DNA of 64,000 nt from Geodermatophilus obscurus (GCF_900143215.1 NZ_FRDM01000001.1:1-64000); one strand, 5' to 3'; counted from the first letter of the stretch, positions 26,773-35,290 are shown. Notes: a model not told the origin generated them from the sequence alone. A program made the numbers and translations.

Positions 26773-27471
26773 GTGCCCGAGCAGTCCGTGCTCGTCGTCG
26801 AGGACACCGAGGAGATCAGGGAGCTGGTCTGCACGGTCCTGCGCCGGGCGGGGATGGACGTCCGCGCGGTCGCCTCCGGCTCCGAGGCGCTGGCCGAGGT
26901 CCGTCGAGCCGCGCCCGACGTCGTCGTCCTCGACCTGGGCCTCCCGGACGCCGACGGCACCGAGGTGTGCCGGCAGATCCGCGTCGAGAGCGAGTGCTAC
27001 GTCCTCATGCTCACCGCGCGCGCCGAGGAGGTCGACCTGCTCATCGGGCTGGCCGTCGGCGCCGACGGGTACATGGCCAAGCCGTTCTCGCCGCGCGAGC
27101 TGGTCGCCCGGGTGCAGGCCCTGCTGCGCCGCCCGCGCACCCCCGCCCCGGGCCCCGCGCCGGTCGAGGAGTCGGTGCTGCGCCTCGCCGAGCTGGAGGT
27201 GGACGAGGACAGCCGCGAGGTGCGGGTGGACGGCGCCGTCGTCGACCTCACCCGCACCGAGTTCGACCTGCTCGCCGCGCTGGCCTCCCGCCCCGGCCGG
27301 GTGCTGCAGCGGGAGACGCTGCTGCGCGAGGTCTGGCGGACCGACTGGGAGGGCAGCCTCCGCCTGGTCGAGGCGCACATGTCCAACCTGCGCCGCAAAC
27401 TGCAGGCCGCGGGGCTCTCGTCGCCGTCGATCCGCACCGTGCGGGGCGTCGGTTACCGCCTGGTGGCCTGA
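26773..27471 (+). CDS. OmpR-family response regulator
   Basis: The protein has 232 residues from the GTG at 26773, behind GGAGGAGGAG. The receiver has the acidic pair (VVEDTEE), phospho-Asp (VVVLDLGLPDADG), Thr (MLTARAEE) and Lys (MAKPFSPRELV). A winged-helix output domain follows (ELEVDEDSREVRVDGAVVDL, RTVRGVGYRLVA). All catalytic residues are intact, in contrast to the neighbouring degenerate receivers. The likely partner is the histidine kinase at 28623-29849, on the other strand. Confidence 0.9.
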   Translation: MPEQSVLVVEDTEEIRELVCTVLRRAGMDVRAVASGSEALAEVRRAAPDVVVLDLGLPDADGTEVCRQIRVESECYVLMLTARAEEVDLLIGLAVGADGYMAKPFSPRELVARVQALLRRPRTPAPGPAPVEESVLRLAELEVDEDSREVRVDGAVVDLTRTEFDLLAALASRPGRVLQRETLLREVWRTDWEGSLRLVEAHMSNLRRKLQAAGLSSPSIRTVRGVGYRLVA

Positions 27472-27474
27472 CCA

Positions 27475-27672
27475 GGGACCCGTCCTCCCCACCCCTCGGA
27501 GGCGGACCCCGTCCTCCCCAGCCCACGGTGAGAAGGACCCCGTCCCCCTCACCGTGGAAGGACCTCGTCCTCACCCTTCGCGGGCTCAGGGTGGGACCCG
27601 GGACGAGGCCTGCGGCGAGCCTCTGGACGGGGCCGCCCTGGGCGGGGCCGGTGGGACCCCTGCAGGGGGCCG
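27475..27672. repeat. dispersed palindromic repeat, composite array
   Basis: Several partial copies of the GGACCCCGTCCTCCCC repeat lie in a row, starting four bases after the stop of the response regulator, and end in CCCTGCAGGGGGCC. They fill the whole gap between two convergent genes and can form several GC-rich hairpins, so they could act as a bidirectional terminator. Confidence 0.8.
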
Positions 27673-27682
27673 CGGTGGTTCG

Positions 27683-28345
27683 TCAGCAGCCGGCGACGGT
27701 GCGCAGCTCGACCACCAGCTCGTGCGCGAGGACCCCGCGCCGGGCGTCCCGCGCGATGGCCCGGCAGACCGCGGCGACCTCCGGGTGGCCGAGCTGGGCG
27801 CTGGTGCCGGCCAGCGTGGCCGAGGCCCGGGCGAGGGCCACGGCGTCCCCGCTGCGGGCGCCGTCGGCGATGGCGGTGAGCCGGTCGGGCAGCGCGGCGG
27901 CGTAGCGCCGCTGCAGGCGGTCCGTGAGCTCGGCGTCGACGTCGTCGACCGGCCGGTGCCCGGCGTCAGGTGCCTGCCGACCGGGCGCCCGGCGGTCCAG
28001 CAGGTCCACCAGCAGGGTGACGCCGACGGACCTGGGCAGGCAGGCCAGGGCGCCGGCTTCGAGCACGGCGGCCCGGGCCTGCGGGTCGGTGTCGTCCGTC
28101 ACGGCGAGCAGGTGGGCGCGGCAGCCGACCAGCCGCAGGCGGCGCAGCAGGGCGGGCGCCTCGCCCACCGGACCGGCCAGGTCGGCGACCACCAGGTCCA
28201 GGTCCAGACGATGGGCCAGGCCGAGGGCGTCGCGGCTTCCGGCGGCTTCCCGCACGTCCCACCCGGTGACCCGCAGCAGGCCGGCGAGCGGCGCGCCGCC
28301 GGCTGCGTCGGCGCCGACGACGAGGGCCTTCGGGAGGGCGCTCAC
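27683..28345 (-). CDS. degenerate receiver-HPt protein
   Basis: The protein has 220 residues from the GTG at 28343-28345 (GGAGGACCAG upstream). Residues 1-~120 have the receiver fold (ALVVGADAAGG, LDLVVADLAGPVGE, CLPRSVGVTLLV). The phospho-acceptor Asp is kept, but the acidic pair is reduced and the conserved Lys is replaced. Residues ~150-215 resemble an HPt bundle (ARASATLAGTSAQLGHPEVA). In the signature AHTLKGSS the phospho-His is Ala. It is probably a non-phosphorylated adaptor or decoy in the pathway of the adjacent kinase. Confidence 0.65.
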   Translation of the reverse strand: MSALPKALVVGADAAGGAPLAGLLRVTGWDVREAAGSRDALGLAHRLDLDLVVADLAGPVGEAPALLRRLRLVGCRAHLLAVTDDTDPQARAAVLEAGALACLPRSVGVTLLVDLLDRRAPGRQAPDAGHRPVDDVDAELTDRLQRRYAAALPDRLTAIADGARSGDAVALARASATLAGTSAQLGHPEVAAVCRAIARDARRGVLAHELVVELRTVAGC

Positions 28346-28464
28346 GACTGGTCCTCCTCATCGGCCGGCCGCCGGGTGGAGAGCAGCTCTGACCCGCGAC
28401 GGCAACGACCCTGACCGCCCGGCCGCAGCCTCCCCGCCCGCCGACCGCAAGAAGTGCGCAAGAC

Positions 28465-28620
28465 GAAGGACCCCCTTACCCCCCGCCGTGGAAGGACCCC
28501 GTCCTCCTCACCCCTCGGAGAAGGACCCCGTCCTCCCCACCCCTCGCAAGCTCGGGGCGGGACCCGAGACGGGGTCGGAGCCTCGGGACGGGGCCTGCGG
28601 CGGGACCCGGCAAGGGGGCC
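28465..28620. repeat. dispersed palindromic repeat, three partial copies
   Basis: GAAGGACCCC occurs at the start of successive units; the last unit is complete (to GGGACCCGAGACGGGG) and is followed by a GGGACCCGGCAAGGGGGCC tail. The array lies between two co-directional genes, just after the stop of the histidine kinase on the minus strand. Confidence 0.8.
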
Positions 28621-28622
28621 GG

Positions 28623-29849
28623 TCAGCGGGGCAGGGTGAGGGTGAACGTGGTGCCCTGACCCTCGATGCTGCTGACCTCGAGGGTGCCGTCGTGCGCGGC
28701 CGCGATGGCCCGGGTGATGGCCAGGCCCAGCCCGACGCCGGGCACCGCGTGCCGCCGGGCGGTCGAGGCGCGGAAGAAGCGGGCGAACAGCTGCGCCTGC
28801 TCGCCGGCGGGGATCCCGATGCCGGTGTCGCCGACCGCGAGCCGGGCCACGGGCACCGCGCCGTCCTGCGGGGCGTCGACGACCGCGCCGTCCGGCCGGC
28901 GCCAGGCCGCCCGCAGCGCCAGGGTGACCCGGCCGCCGGCCGGCGTGAACTTGACCGCATTGGAGACCAGGTTGTCGCAGGCCTGCCCGAGCCGGACGGC
29001 GTCACCGTGCACCACGAGGCCGCCGTCGGGCACGTCGACCGAGACCTCGACGCCGGACGAGCCCGCGGTCACCCGCACCGTCTCCTCGGCGGCGCGGACG
29101 ACGGCGGCCAGGTCGACGTCCCCGGGTTGCAGGCTGAACCGGCCGGCGTCCACCTGCGCGGTGAACAGCAGGTCCCCGACCAGGCGCAGCAGCCGCTGGG
29201 CGTTGCGCTCGACGGTGCCCAGGTACCGGCGGAGCTCCTCGCCCAGCTCAGGGTCGTCGAGGACGAGCTCCAGGTAGCCCAGGATCGAGGTCAGCGGGGT
29301 CCGCAGCTCGTGGCTGATCAGGCTCACGAACTGGTCCTTCGCGCGCTCGGTCGCCCGTGCCTCGGTCACGTCGGTGCCCACGAAGTTCCAGCCGGCGTGC
29401 ACGCCGCGGTCGTCGGTGCGCGGGGTCACCGTCACCGACACGGTGAGCTCGGTGCCGTCCGCGGCGACGCAGGTCCAGTCCCGGACGTCGCTGCCCTGCT
29501 CCTGCGCGGTGCCGACCAGCGCGGCGAGCCCGCCGCCGGCCTCCTCGAGCTCCTCGGGCAGGTGGAAGTCGGTGATCGACCGGCGGCGGACGACGTCGGC
29601 GCGGGGCAGGCCCAGCATCCGTTCGGCGCCGGGGTTCCACACGCGGACGACGCCGTCGACGTCGGTGCCGATGATCGACTGCTCGGTGACCGCGTCGATG
29701 ACGCTGGTCATCGTCCGCGCCCGCGCCTGCAGCATCCGGGTGGCGACCTCCAGCTCGCCGTCCCGGTGCTGCATCCGGGCGCGCAGCGCGGCGTTCTCCG
29801 CGCGCAGCCGGGTCAGTTCCTCGGCCGGCGCGGGTTCGAGGACGGTCAC
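28623..29849 (-). CDS. PAS-domain histidine kinase
   Basis: The protein has 408 residues from the GTG at 29847-29849, which overlaps the TGA of the preceding mini-receiver gene (GTGA). A short coiled coil (residues 10-45) leads to a PAS domain (IIGTDVDGVVRVWNPGAERM). HisKA follows with the phospho-His in SLISHELRTPLTSILGYLEL, then HATPase_c with N box (DNLVSNAVKFTP), G1 (VGDTGIGIP) and G2 (GVGLGLAI). There are no membrane helices, so it is a cytoplasmic sensor. It is a likely partner of the OmpR-type regulator on the opposite strand. Confidence 0.9.
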   Translation of the reverse strand: MTVLEPAPAEELTRLRAENAALRARMQHRDGELEVATRMLQARARTMTSVIDAVTEQSIIGTDVDGVVRVWNPGAERMLGLPRADVVRRRSITDFHLPEELEEAGGGLAALVGTAQEQGSDVRDWTCVAADGTELTVSVTVTPRTDDRGVHAGWNFVGTDVTEARATERAKDQFVSLISHELRTPLTSILGYLELVLDDPELGEELRRYLGTVERNAQRLLRLVGDLLFTAQVDAGRFSLQPGDVDLAAVVRAAEETVRVTAGSSGVEVSVDVPDGGLVVHGDAVRLGQACDNLVSNAVKFTPAGGRVTLALRAAWRRPDGAVVDAPQDGAVPVARLAVGDTGIGIPAGEQAQLFARFFRASTARRHAVPGVGLGLAITRAIAAAHDGTLEVSSIEGQGTTFTLTLPR

Positions 29850-30013
29850 GGGGTCGCTCCGGCGAAGAGCTCGTGCACCCGGGCGACCAGCCCGGCGACG
29901 GAGCAGGGCTCGGCCGGGTGGGCGTCCGCGCCGGCCCCGCGGACGGCCGGACCCGCCAGTGCCCGGATGTCGTCCTCGGCGGCGACCAGGACGCGCGGCG
30001 CTGCGGTCGGCAC
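29846..30013 (-). CDS. mini receiver-like protein
   Basis: The protein has 55 residues from the GTG at 30011-30013. It reads VLVAAEDDIRALAGPAVRG then SVAGLVARVHELFAG, which resembles the first and last parts of a receiver domain fused without the central phospho-Asp strand and the Lys strand. It is coupled by a 4-base overlap to the histidine kinase. It may be a degraded receiver or a short partner protein of the kinase. Small size leaves some doubt that it is translated. Confidence 0.5.
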   Translation of the reverse strand: MPTAAPRVLVAAEDDIRALAGPAVRGAGADAHPAEPCSVAGLVARVHELFAGATP

Positions 30014-30231
30014 GAGTCGGCTCCCTCGCTCGGGCGGTGTCGTCCTGGTGGACGTCGGCGCCCTCCTGCCCGCGCTGCAGCCGGCCCGGCGCGGCCTCAC
30101 CCCAACAGGGGACCGGACGCACGCGCGCCCCGCCGGGAGGACCCGGCGGGGCGCGGTGACCGACTGGAACGGCCGCCCTCCAGGGGCCCGCGCCGATCCT
30201 GCGAGGCGGGGGGAGGAGGGTGGTCCTTGCG

Positions 30232-30900
30232 TCAGCTGCCCGACTGGCTCTGCACCGTCTGACGGGACTGCTGGGCCTGGCCCTGGACGTCCTGCGCGGC
30301 GGACTGGCCCTCCTGCTTGACGGTCTGGGCGGCGTCCTGCGCGGTGGACTTGACCTCCTCGACGGCCTGCTGGGCGGCCGGCCGCAGCTGCTCGCCGACC
30401 TCCTGCGCGGCCTGCTTGGCCGGGGCGAGGAGCTCGTCCTTGTGCTCGCGAACCGTGGACTCGGCCTGCTGGGCCAGCTGGCGCTCCCGCTCCGAGGCCG
30501 GCAGCAGGCTGGAGACCAGCCAGCCGACGCCGAAGGCGATGAGGCCCGCGGCCAGCGGGTTGCCCTGGGCCTGCCGGACGATGGTGTCCGGGGCCTGTTG
30601 CACGGCGTGCGCGGCCTGCTGCGCGGCGCCCTGCACGGACTCGGCGGCGCCCTGCGCCCGGTCCTGGACGGTGCCCGCGACGTCCTGCGTCCGGTACTGG
30701 GCCGAGGCCCGGGTGTCCTGGGCGCTGCCCATGACCCGGTCCTTGACCCGGGAGACGCGGCCCTTGGCCGCGCTGACCCGGCGGTCCATGACGCGAGAGG
30801 GGTTCACCTTCTCGTTGAGGGCATCGACGTCGTAGCTCAGCTCGCGCTGGGTCTGCTCGATCTGCCGGCGGATGGCCTCGGGGTCGTTGCTCGTGGTCAT
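30232..30900 (-). CDS. DUF3618-family membrane-associated protein
   Basis: The protein has 222 residues. The N-terminus IRRQIEQTQRELSYDVDAL is the DUF3618 signature. Long Ala/Gln-rich helices follow. One hydrophobic segment (LAAGLIAFGVGWLVSSLLP, ~115-135) is followed by a second helical domain with regular AQ repeats, similar to LEA/apolipoprotein-like proteins. It is the last gene of a three-gene minus-strand group with a holin-X-like protein and another helical protein. A role in envelope or stress protection is inferred, not shown. Confidence 0.8.
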   Translation of the reverse strand: MTTSNDPEAIRRQIEQTQRELSYDVDALNEKVNPSRVMDRRVSAAKGRVSRVKDRVMGSAQDTRASAQYRTQDVAGTVQDRAQGAAESVQGAAQQAAHAVQQAPDTIVRQAQGNPLAAGLIAFGVGWLVSSLLPASERERQLAQQAESTVREHKDELLAPAKQAAQEVGEQLRPAAQQAVEEVKSTAQDAAQTVKQEGQSAAQDVQGQAQQSRQTVQSQSGS

Positions 30901-30940
30901 GTTCTGTACTCCGATGTCTGAGAGGGCCGCAGGGCCGTGG

Positions 30941-31468
30941 TCAGTTGGGCTTCAGAGCGCTGGGGACGTCTGAGAGCGTGTCCACGGTGCGCTCGGGCTT
31001 GGGGTTCACCTGCTGCAGCTTCTTCTTGCCCATGGAGAAGGCGACGGCGCCGACGATGGCCCACAGGGCGGCCACGATGAGCGCGGCCAGGCCGGCGTCC
31101 ATCACGTTCTCCAGCGCCCACCACAGGGCGTTGGAGAGGAAGAGCACCGTCAGGAACCCGGCGACCGCGGCCGCGGCCATCATGCCGGCGCCCTTGCCCG
31201 CCTTCTTGGCCTCGGCCTGGACCTCGGCCTTGGCGAGGGCGACCTCCTGGCGCATCAGCGTGGAGAGGTCCTTGGCCAGCTCGCCGAACAGCTGCCCGAC
31301 CGAGGTGCCCTCGACGTCGGGACGGCCCTCCGTCGTGGACGGCGTGCCCAGGTTCCCGCTGTGCTCGCCGTAGGCCTCGTCCGGGCCGACGGCGTAGTTG
31401 CCCTGGCCGTACGGGTCCTGGCCCTGCGGTGAACCGACCGGCGTGGCGCCGGAGTAGGGAGAGCTCAT
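30941..31468 (-). CDS. phage holin-like (holin-X/DUF1469) protein
   Basis: The protein has 175 residues. A disordered Gly/Tyr/Pro-rich start (~50 residues) leads to the helix ELAKDLSTLMRQEVALAKAE. Two adjacent membrane segments follow (MMAAAAVAGFLTVLFLSNAL and GLAALIVAALWAIVGAVAF). This is the layout of actinobacterial putative holin-superfamily-III/X proteins, which are chromosomal envelope proteins rather than phage lysis genes. It starts 4 bases downstream of the preceding gene and is likely co-transcribed with it. Confidence 0.8.
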   Translation of the reverse strand: MSSPYSGATPVGSPQGQDPYGQGNYAVGPDEAYGEHSGNLGTPSTTEGRPDVEGTSVGQLFGELAKDLSTLMRQEVALAKAEVQAEAKKAGKGAGMMAAAAVAGFLTVLFLSNALWWALENVMDAGLAALIVAALWAIVGAVAFSMGKKKLQQVNPKPERTVDTLSDVPSALKPN

Positions 31469-31472
31469 CGGG

Positions 31473-32309
31473 TCAGACCCCCTGACCGGGACGGCGGGTC
31501 GGGTCGTCCCAGCCGGCCGGGGTGGTCGGCGGAACGGCGGCGCCCGCGGGCGGGACGGTGCCGTACGGCGGCGGCGGGACGGGCGTGCCCGTGGTCGCCG
31601 CGCCGGTGGTCTCGTAGGACGTCGTCTCGGCGTAGCCGGAGTAGGCCGGCGCCGGGTCGACGTAGTTGGTCTGCGTGTAGTCGGTCCGGTACTGCTGCTG
31701 CGAGCCCGTGGACGACGAGTTGTCGCTGTGCGCGGCCTTCACGCCGCTGGTGAGCCGGCCGGCGAGGACACCGGCGAGCGCGGCGCCGAGCAGGAAGGTG
31801 CCGGGCTTGCGGCGGGCGAAGGCGCGGACGTCGTCGAGCAGGTCGGCCGGCTCACGGCTCTGCAGCCGGTCGGCGAACTGCTCGACGTAGCTCGACGCCT
31901 GCTGGAGCAGGTCACGCGCCGGGCCGGGTGCGCCCTGGCTGCTGCCGTCGGCCAGGCCGCGCAGCTCCTGGGCCAGCGAGGACAGCCCGGTGGCGGCCTT
32001 CTGCTGCTGGGCCACGGTCTGCTGGCGCAGCTGCTGGCGCCCCTGGTGCAGCAGGTCCTGGGCCTGCCGCTGGGTCTCGTGGGCGACCTCCTTGGCCTGG
32101 TCGGCGGCGGTCGAGGCGACCTGGCTGCCGGCCTGGGCGGCGGTCTGGCCCACGTTGCGGGCCTCGTCCTTCGCCACGTCACTCGTGGACGGAGAGCCCG
32201 TCGACGTGGTGGTCGTGGTGGTCGTCGCGGTGGTCCCGCTGGTTGCGCTGGTCGCGCCCGTGCCGGTGGAGGGCGGCGGCGGGAACGGAGCGTCGATGGA
32301 GTGAGTCAT
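31473..32309 (-). CDS. helical low-complexity membrane protein
   Basis: The protein has 278 residues. A Thr/Ser-rich start is followed by an amphipathic Ala/Gln-rich region (QVASTAADQAKEVAHETQRQ). A conserved segment with one hydrophobic helix follows (RKPGTFLLGAALAGVLAGRL, ~175-195), then a Tyr/Pro/Gly-rich tail. It is first in the three-gene group with the holin-like and DUF3618 proteins. All three combine long helices with one or two membrane spans, so a shared envelope structure is plausible. No enzymatic motif. Confidence 0.7.
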   Translation of the reverse strand: MTHSIDAPFPPPPSTGTGATSATSGTTATTTTTTTSTGSPSTSDVAKDEARNVGQTAAQAGSQVASTAADQAKEVAHETQRQAQDLLHQGRQQLRQQTVAQQQKAATGLSSLAQELRGLADGSSQGAPGPARDLLQQASSYVEQFADRLQSREPADLLDDVRAFARRKPGTFLLGAALAGVLAGRLTSGVKAAHSDNSSSTGSQQQYRTDYTQTNYVDPAPAYSGYAETTSYETTGAATTGTPVPPPPYGTVPPAGAAVPPTTPAGWDDPTRRPGQGV

Positions 32310-32565
32310 CGTTCCTCCTCGGCAGATGTCATGGTCGGCGAGGCGATACCCGGCAAACGATCACCCACACATGGCGTGTCCGACGGCACTGACATCGGTG
32401 TGCGGACACGGCAGGGCCCCGGGGCGGCGTGCGGCCCGGCTGCGGAGGTCCGTGCTCGCACCGTCGCCGGGGCGGCGGGCGGCCGGCGGAGCCCTCCCGG
32501 CACCCCCGACCGGCGACGGTGCACCCCGGCTCCCTGCGGCGGTCCGCACTCCCGGGAGCGCGGAC

Positions 32566-32584
32566 TAAGGTGAGGCTTGCCTAT
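32566..32584 (+). promoter_or_regulatory. IdeR/DtxR-like iron box
   Basis: TAAGGTGAGGCTTGCCTAT matches the IdeR consensus TTAGGTTAGGCTAACCTAA at 14 of 19 positions. It lies 27 bases before the siderophore-interacting protein, where an iron-loaded repressor would block transcription. Confidence 0.75.
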
Positions 32585-32611
32585 CAGTGCCTGACCCGAG
32601 GGAGCCCCGCC

Positions 32612-33475
32612 ATGGCCGACAAGGCCCCGCGCCGCCCGCGCACGCCCCGGCTGGCCACCGTGCTGCGGACGTCGCGCCCGACCCCGCACCTGGTCCGGGT
32701 GGTGCTCGGCGGGGACGGTCTGGCCGGCTTCGCCCCCACGTTCGCCGACGCCTACGTCAAGCTGGTCCTCCCGCCGGCCGGCGCCCCGTACACCGCCCCG
32801 TTCGACATGGACGCCGTGCAGACCGAGCACCCGCGCGAGTGGTGGCCGTGCCTGCGCAGCTACACGGTGCGCGGCTGGGACCCCGTCGCCGGTGAGCTCG
32901 TCCTCGACGTCGTCGTCCACGGGGACGAGGGGCTGGCCGGGCCCTGGGCCCAGGCCGCCCGGCCCGGCGACCTGGTGCAGCTGCTCGGTCCGGGGGGCGC
33001 CTACGCGCCCAGCGGGGACGTCGACTGGCACCTGCTGGCCGGCGACGAGACCGCCCTGCCGGCGATCGCCGCCTCGCTCGAGCGGCTGCCCGCGCGAGCG
33101 GCGGCTCGGGTGTTCGTCGAGGTCGCCGACGCCGCCGAGGAGCAGCCGCTGCCGCTGGTGCCGGGTGTGGAGCTGACCTGGGTGCACCGCGCCGGGCTGC
33201 CGGGGAAGGCCCTCGTCGCCGCCGTCCGCGGCGCCGCACTGCCCGCCGGCTCGGTGCACGCCTTCGTGCACGGCGAGGCCGCGTTCGTGCGCGAGCTGCG
33301 CCGCTTCCTGCGGGTGGAGCGCTCGGTGCCCCGCGAGCAGCTCTCGGCGTCCGGCTACTGGCGGCTGGGCCGCACCGACGAGGGCTGGCGCGCCGAGAAG
33401 GCGGAGTGGAACGCCGCGGTCGAGGCCGACGAGCAGGCCGTCGACGTCGGAGCCCGAGCGTCCGCCACCCGGTGA
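32612..33475 (+). CDS. siderophore-interacting protein (ferric-siderophore reductase)
   Basis: The protein has 287 residues from the ATG at 32612, behind CCGAGGGAGC. The FAD-binding domain holds LRSYTVRGW (R-x-Y-[ST] motif). LLAGDETALPAIAASLERLP begins the NAD(P)-binding domain of the SIP (ViuB/YqjH-like) family. HAFVHGEAAFVRELRRFLR and SASGYWRLGRTDEGWRAEK are family C-terminal signatures. It reduces Fe(III)-siderophore in the cytoplasm with NAD(P)H to release iron. An iron box precedes it, and a second box precedes a siderophore-binding lipoprotein gene at 37.2 kb. Confidence 0.9.
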   Translation: MADKAPRRPRTPRLATVLRTSRPTPHLVRVVLGGDGLAGFAPTFADAYVKLVLPPAGAPYTAPFDMDAVQTEHPREWWPCLRSYTVRGWDPVAGELVLDVVVHGDEGLAGPWAQAARPGDLVQLLGPGGAYAPSGDVDWHLLAGDETALPAIAASLERLPARAAARVFVEVADAAEEQPLPLVPGVELTWVHRAGLPGKALVAAVRGAALPAGSVHAFVHGEAAFVRELRRFLRVERSVPREQLSASGYWRLGRTDEGWRAEKAEWNAAVEADEQAVDVGARASATR

Positions 33476-33558
33476 TCAGGTGAGCTGATCGAGCCGGCTC
33501 CTGGCTCACCACCGGTGCCGAGCCAGGCGGCGCGACGGTGATCCCAGCTGATCACCGC
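33470..33558. terminator. large inverted repeat after the siderophore-interacting gene
   Basis: CGGTGATCAG near 33470 is mirrored by CTGATCACCG near 33546-33556, with an inner CTGGCTC/GAGCCAG hairpin between. It begins at the stop of the gene and may terminate transcription. Confidence 0.5.
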
Positions 33559-33649
33559 GAGCGGGCGGCGGCCTCCCCAGCCCCGTCAGGGGAAGCGCGG
33601 AGGACGGCGGTCGGCGAAGGCTCGCGCGTGGGGGCGGAGGGATTCCTGC

Positions 33650-33805
33650 TCACCCCAGGTCGTCGGTGGCGAACGTGTCGCACTGCGCGGGGTCACGGGT
33701 CTCGTGGCCTGTGCGGAACCACCGCTGGCGCTGCTCGGACGTGCCGTGGCTGAAGGCTGCACGCCCGACGGATCGAGGTCTGCTCGCTCGCTGCACCTCA
33801 TCGGT
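33650..33805 (-). pseudogene. YpfJ-type neutral zinc metallopeptidase, C-terminal remnant
   Basis: The minus strand reads AFSHGTSEQRQRWFRTGHE then TRDPAQCDTFATDDLG and stops at 33650-33652. FTHGSSxQRxRWFxxGxxxGDPxxCDTF is the fixed C-terminus of this metallopeptidase family. The HExxH active site and the membrane anchor are absent. The upstream residues (EVQRASRPRSVG) no longer match. About 50 codons remain. Confidence 0.6.
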
Positions 33806-33880
33806 GGGCACCCTCCCGGTTCCGTGGCACGACGGGACGGTGCCGTCCGCAGCAGCGGCGGTGCCCCTGCGCGGCTCAGG

Positions 33881-34738
33881 TCATGCGCGCTCGGCGGCCT
33901 CCCCGCCGGTCGGCGTCCGGCTGGGCTGCTCGGCCGGCTCGTCGCGCAGGAACAGGTACCAGTAGGAGGTCGCGACGAAGACGACCGCGCCGACGAGGTT
34001 GCCCGCGCCGGCGAGCAGCCAGTTGAGCAGCACGTCGCCCCAGCCGATCCCGGGGACGCCGGCCCAGATCGCCGCCGGCAGGAAGAACATGTTGGCCACG
34101 ACGTGGTCGAAGCCCATGGCCACGAAGGCCATGATCGGGAAGAAGATCGCGAGGACCTTGCCGGACACCGATTGGGCGGCCAGCGACATCCACACCGCCA
34201 GGCAGACCAGCCAGTTGCAGCCCACCCCGCGGAGGAAGATCTGCCACGGCGACTCGTGCAGCCCCTTGGCCTCGGCGATCGAGGCCAGCCGGTCGTGGGT
34301 CAGCGCGGCGCTGCCGGAGGCCCCCGGCGCACCGATGACCCCGGTCTGCACGGCGAGGAAGTAGGCCACGAACAGGGCGCCGATCAGGTTGCCCACCAGG
34401 ACGAGGGTGAGGTTCTTGGCCACGTCGCCCATGCTGATCCGGCCCTGCATCGCACCGAGCGGCACCAGCATCATGTTGCCGGTCGCCAGGTCGGACCCGG
34501 CGATGAGCACCAGGACCAGGCCCAGGGTGAAGGCGGCGCCCATGAAGAGCGTCGGCAGCGTCCCCCAGGTGGCGGGGTCCAGGCCGGAGGAGACGGTGAT
34601 CGCGACGAGCGCACCGAAGGAGATGTAGGCCCCGGCGAGGAAGGCGCTGACCAGCACGCGGTCCCAGGTCCGGTGGGCCTTCTTGGCCCCGGTCTCACTG
34701 GCGACCTGGGCCATCTCGGGGGGTTGGCGGTCGGACAT
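33881..34738 (-). CDS. formate/nitrite transporter (FNT) family channel
   Basis: The protein has 285 residues with six membrane helices. The family signatures are AYISFGALVAITVSSGLD near the start and GFDHVVANMFFLPAAIW, which holds the central pore His. FNT proteins are pentameric channels for formate, nitrite or hydrosulfide. No formate dehydrogenase, nitrite reductase or pyruvate-formate lyase is adjacent, so the substrate is open. It faces a metallopeptidase relic. Confidence 0.88.
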   Translation of the reverse strand: MSDRQPPEMAQVASETGAKKAHRTWDRVLVSAFLAGAYISFGALVAITVSSGLDPATWGTLPTLFMGAAFTLGLVLVLIAGSDLATGNMMLVPLGAMQGRISMGDVAKNLTLVLVGNLIGALFVAYFLAVQTGVIGAPGASGSAALTHDRLASIAEAKGLHESPWQIFLRGVGCNWLVCLAVWMSLAAQSVSGKVLAIFFPIMAFVAMGFDHVVANMFFLPAAIWAGVPGIGWGDVLLNWLLAGAGNLVGAVVFVATSYWYLFLRDEPAEQPSRTPTGGEAAERA

Positions 34739-34879
34739 CAGCGCCTCCGCGCGGGAACGGACCTCAGAGGCCGAACCGTACGGCTCCGGCCCGGATCCGG
34801 CACCCGGGTGCGGTGGTATCCACCGTCGGACCGCAGCGATCTAGGGTCGGTGGACACCCCTGCGACACCGGGAGAGCAC

Positions 34880-35290
34880 ATGGCGGTCTCCAACCGCGTC
34901 CGCAGCGCCCTGACGACGACGGTGCTGGCGACCGCGGCCACCGGGTTCCTCGCCGCCTGCGGAACGGACGAGGAGGAGCAGGAGCAGGTCGCCTACTGCA
35001 CCAACGAGGACGGCGAGATCGTCGACGACGACTACTGCGACGACGGCTACCGCGGCCCCGGCGCGGGGCTGTTCTTCCTGTACCTCGGCGGCTTCCGCCC
35101 CGGCCTCCCGGTCGGCACCGTCCTCCCCGGCGGGGGCACCCGCATCAACCCCACCGACACGGCTGCCCGCCAGCGTGCCGGCCTGCCGTCGACCGGCAAG
35201 GTCACCGGGGGCACGCGGGTCACCGGCGGCATCGGCTCCGGCGTGGGCGGCCGCACCGGCACCGGCTCCGGCGTCGGCGCGGGCAGCTGA
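34880..35290 (+). CDS. secreted lipoprotein, Gly-rich
   Basis: The protein has 136 residues. A signal peptide ends in the lipobox GFLAACGTD (Cys at about 28). An acidic segment follows (CTNEDGEIVDDDYCDDGYRG), with two further Cys that could pair. The last ~40 residues are repeats of Gly, Thr and Val (KVTGGTRVTGGIGSGVGG), probably disordered. A repeat element begins right after its stop. Function unknown. It is the type of lipoprotein sometimes found next to glutathionylspermidine-synthase-like genes, as here. Confidence 0.75.
   Translation: MAVSNRVRSALTTTVLATAATGFLAACGTDEEEQEQVAYCTNEDGEIVDDDYCDDGYRGPGAGLFFLYLGGFRPGLPVGTVLPGGGTRINPTDTAARQRAGLPSTGKVTGGTRVTGGIGSGVGGRTGTGSGVGAGS

Noticed and set aside
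27475-28620. CRISPR-like array from repeated units
   Set aside because: The units are irregular, palindromic, lack equal spacers, and no cas genes are present.
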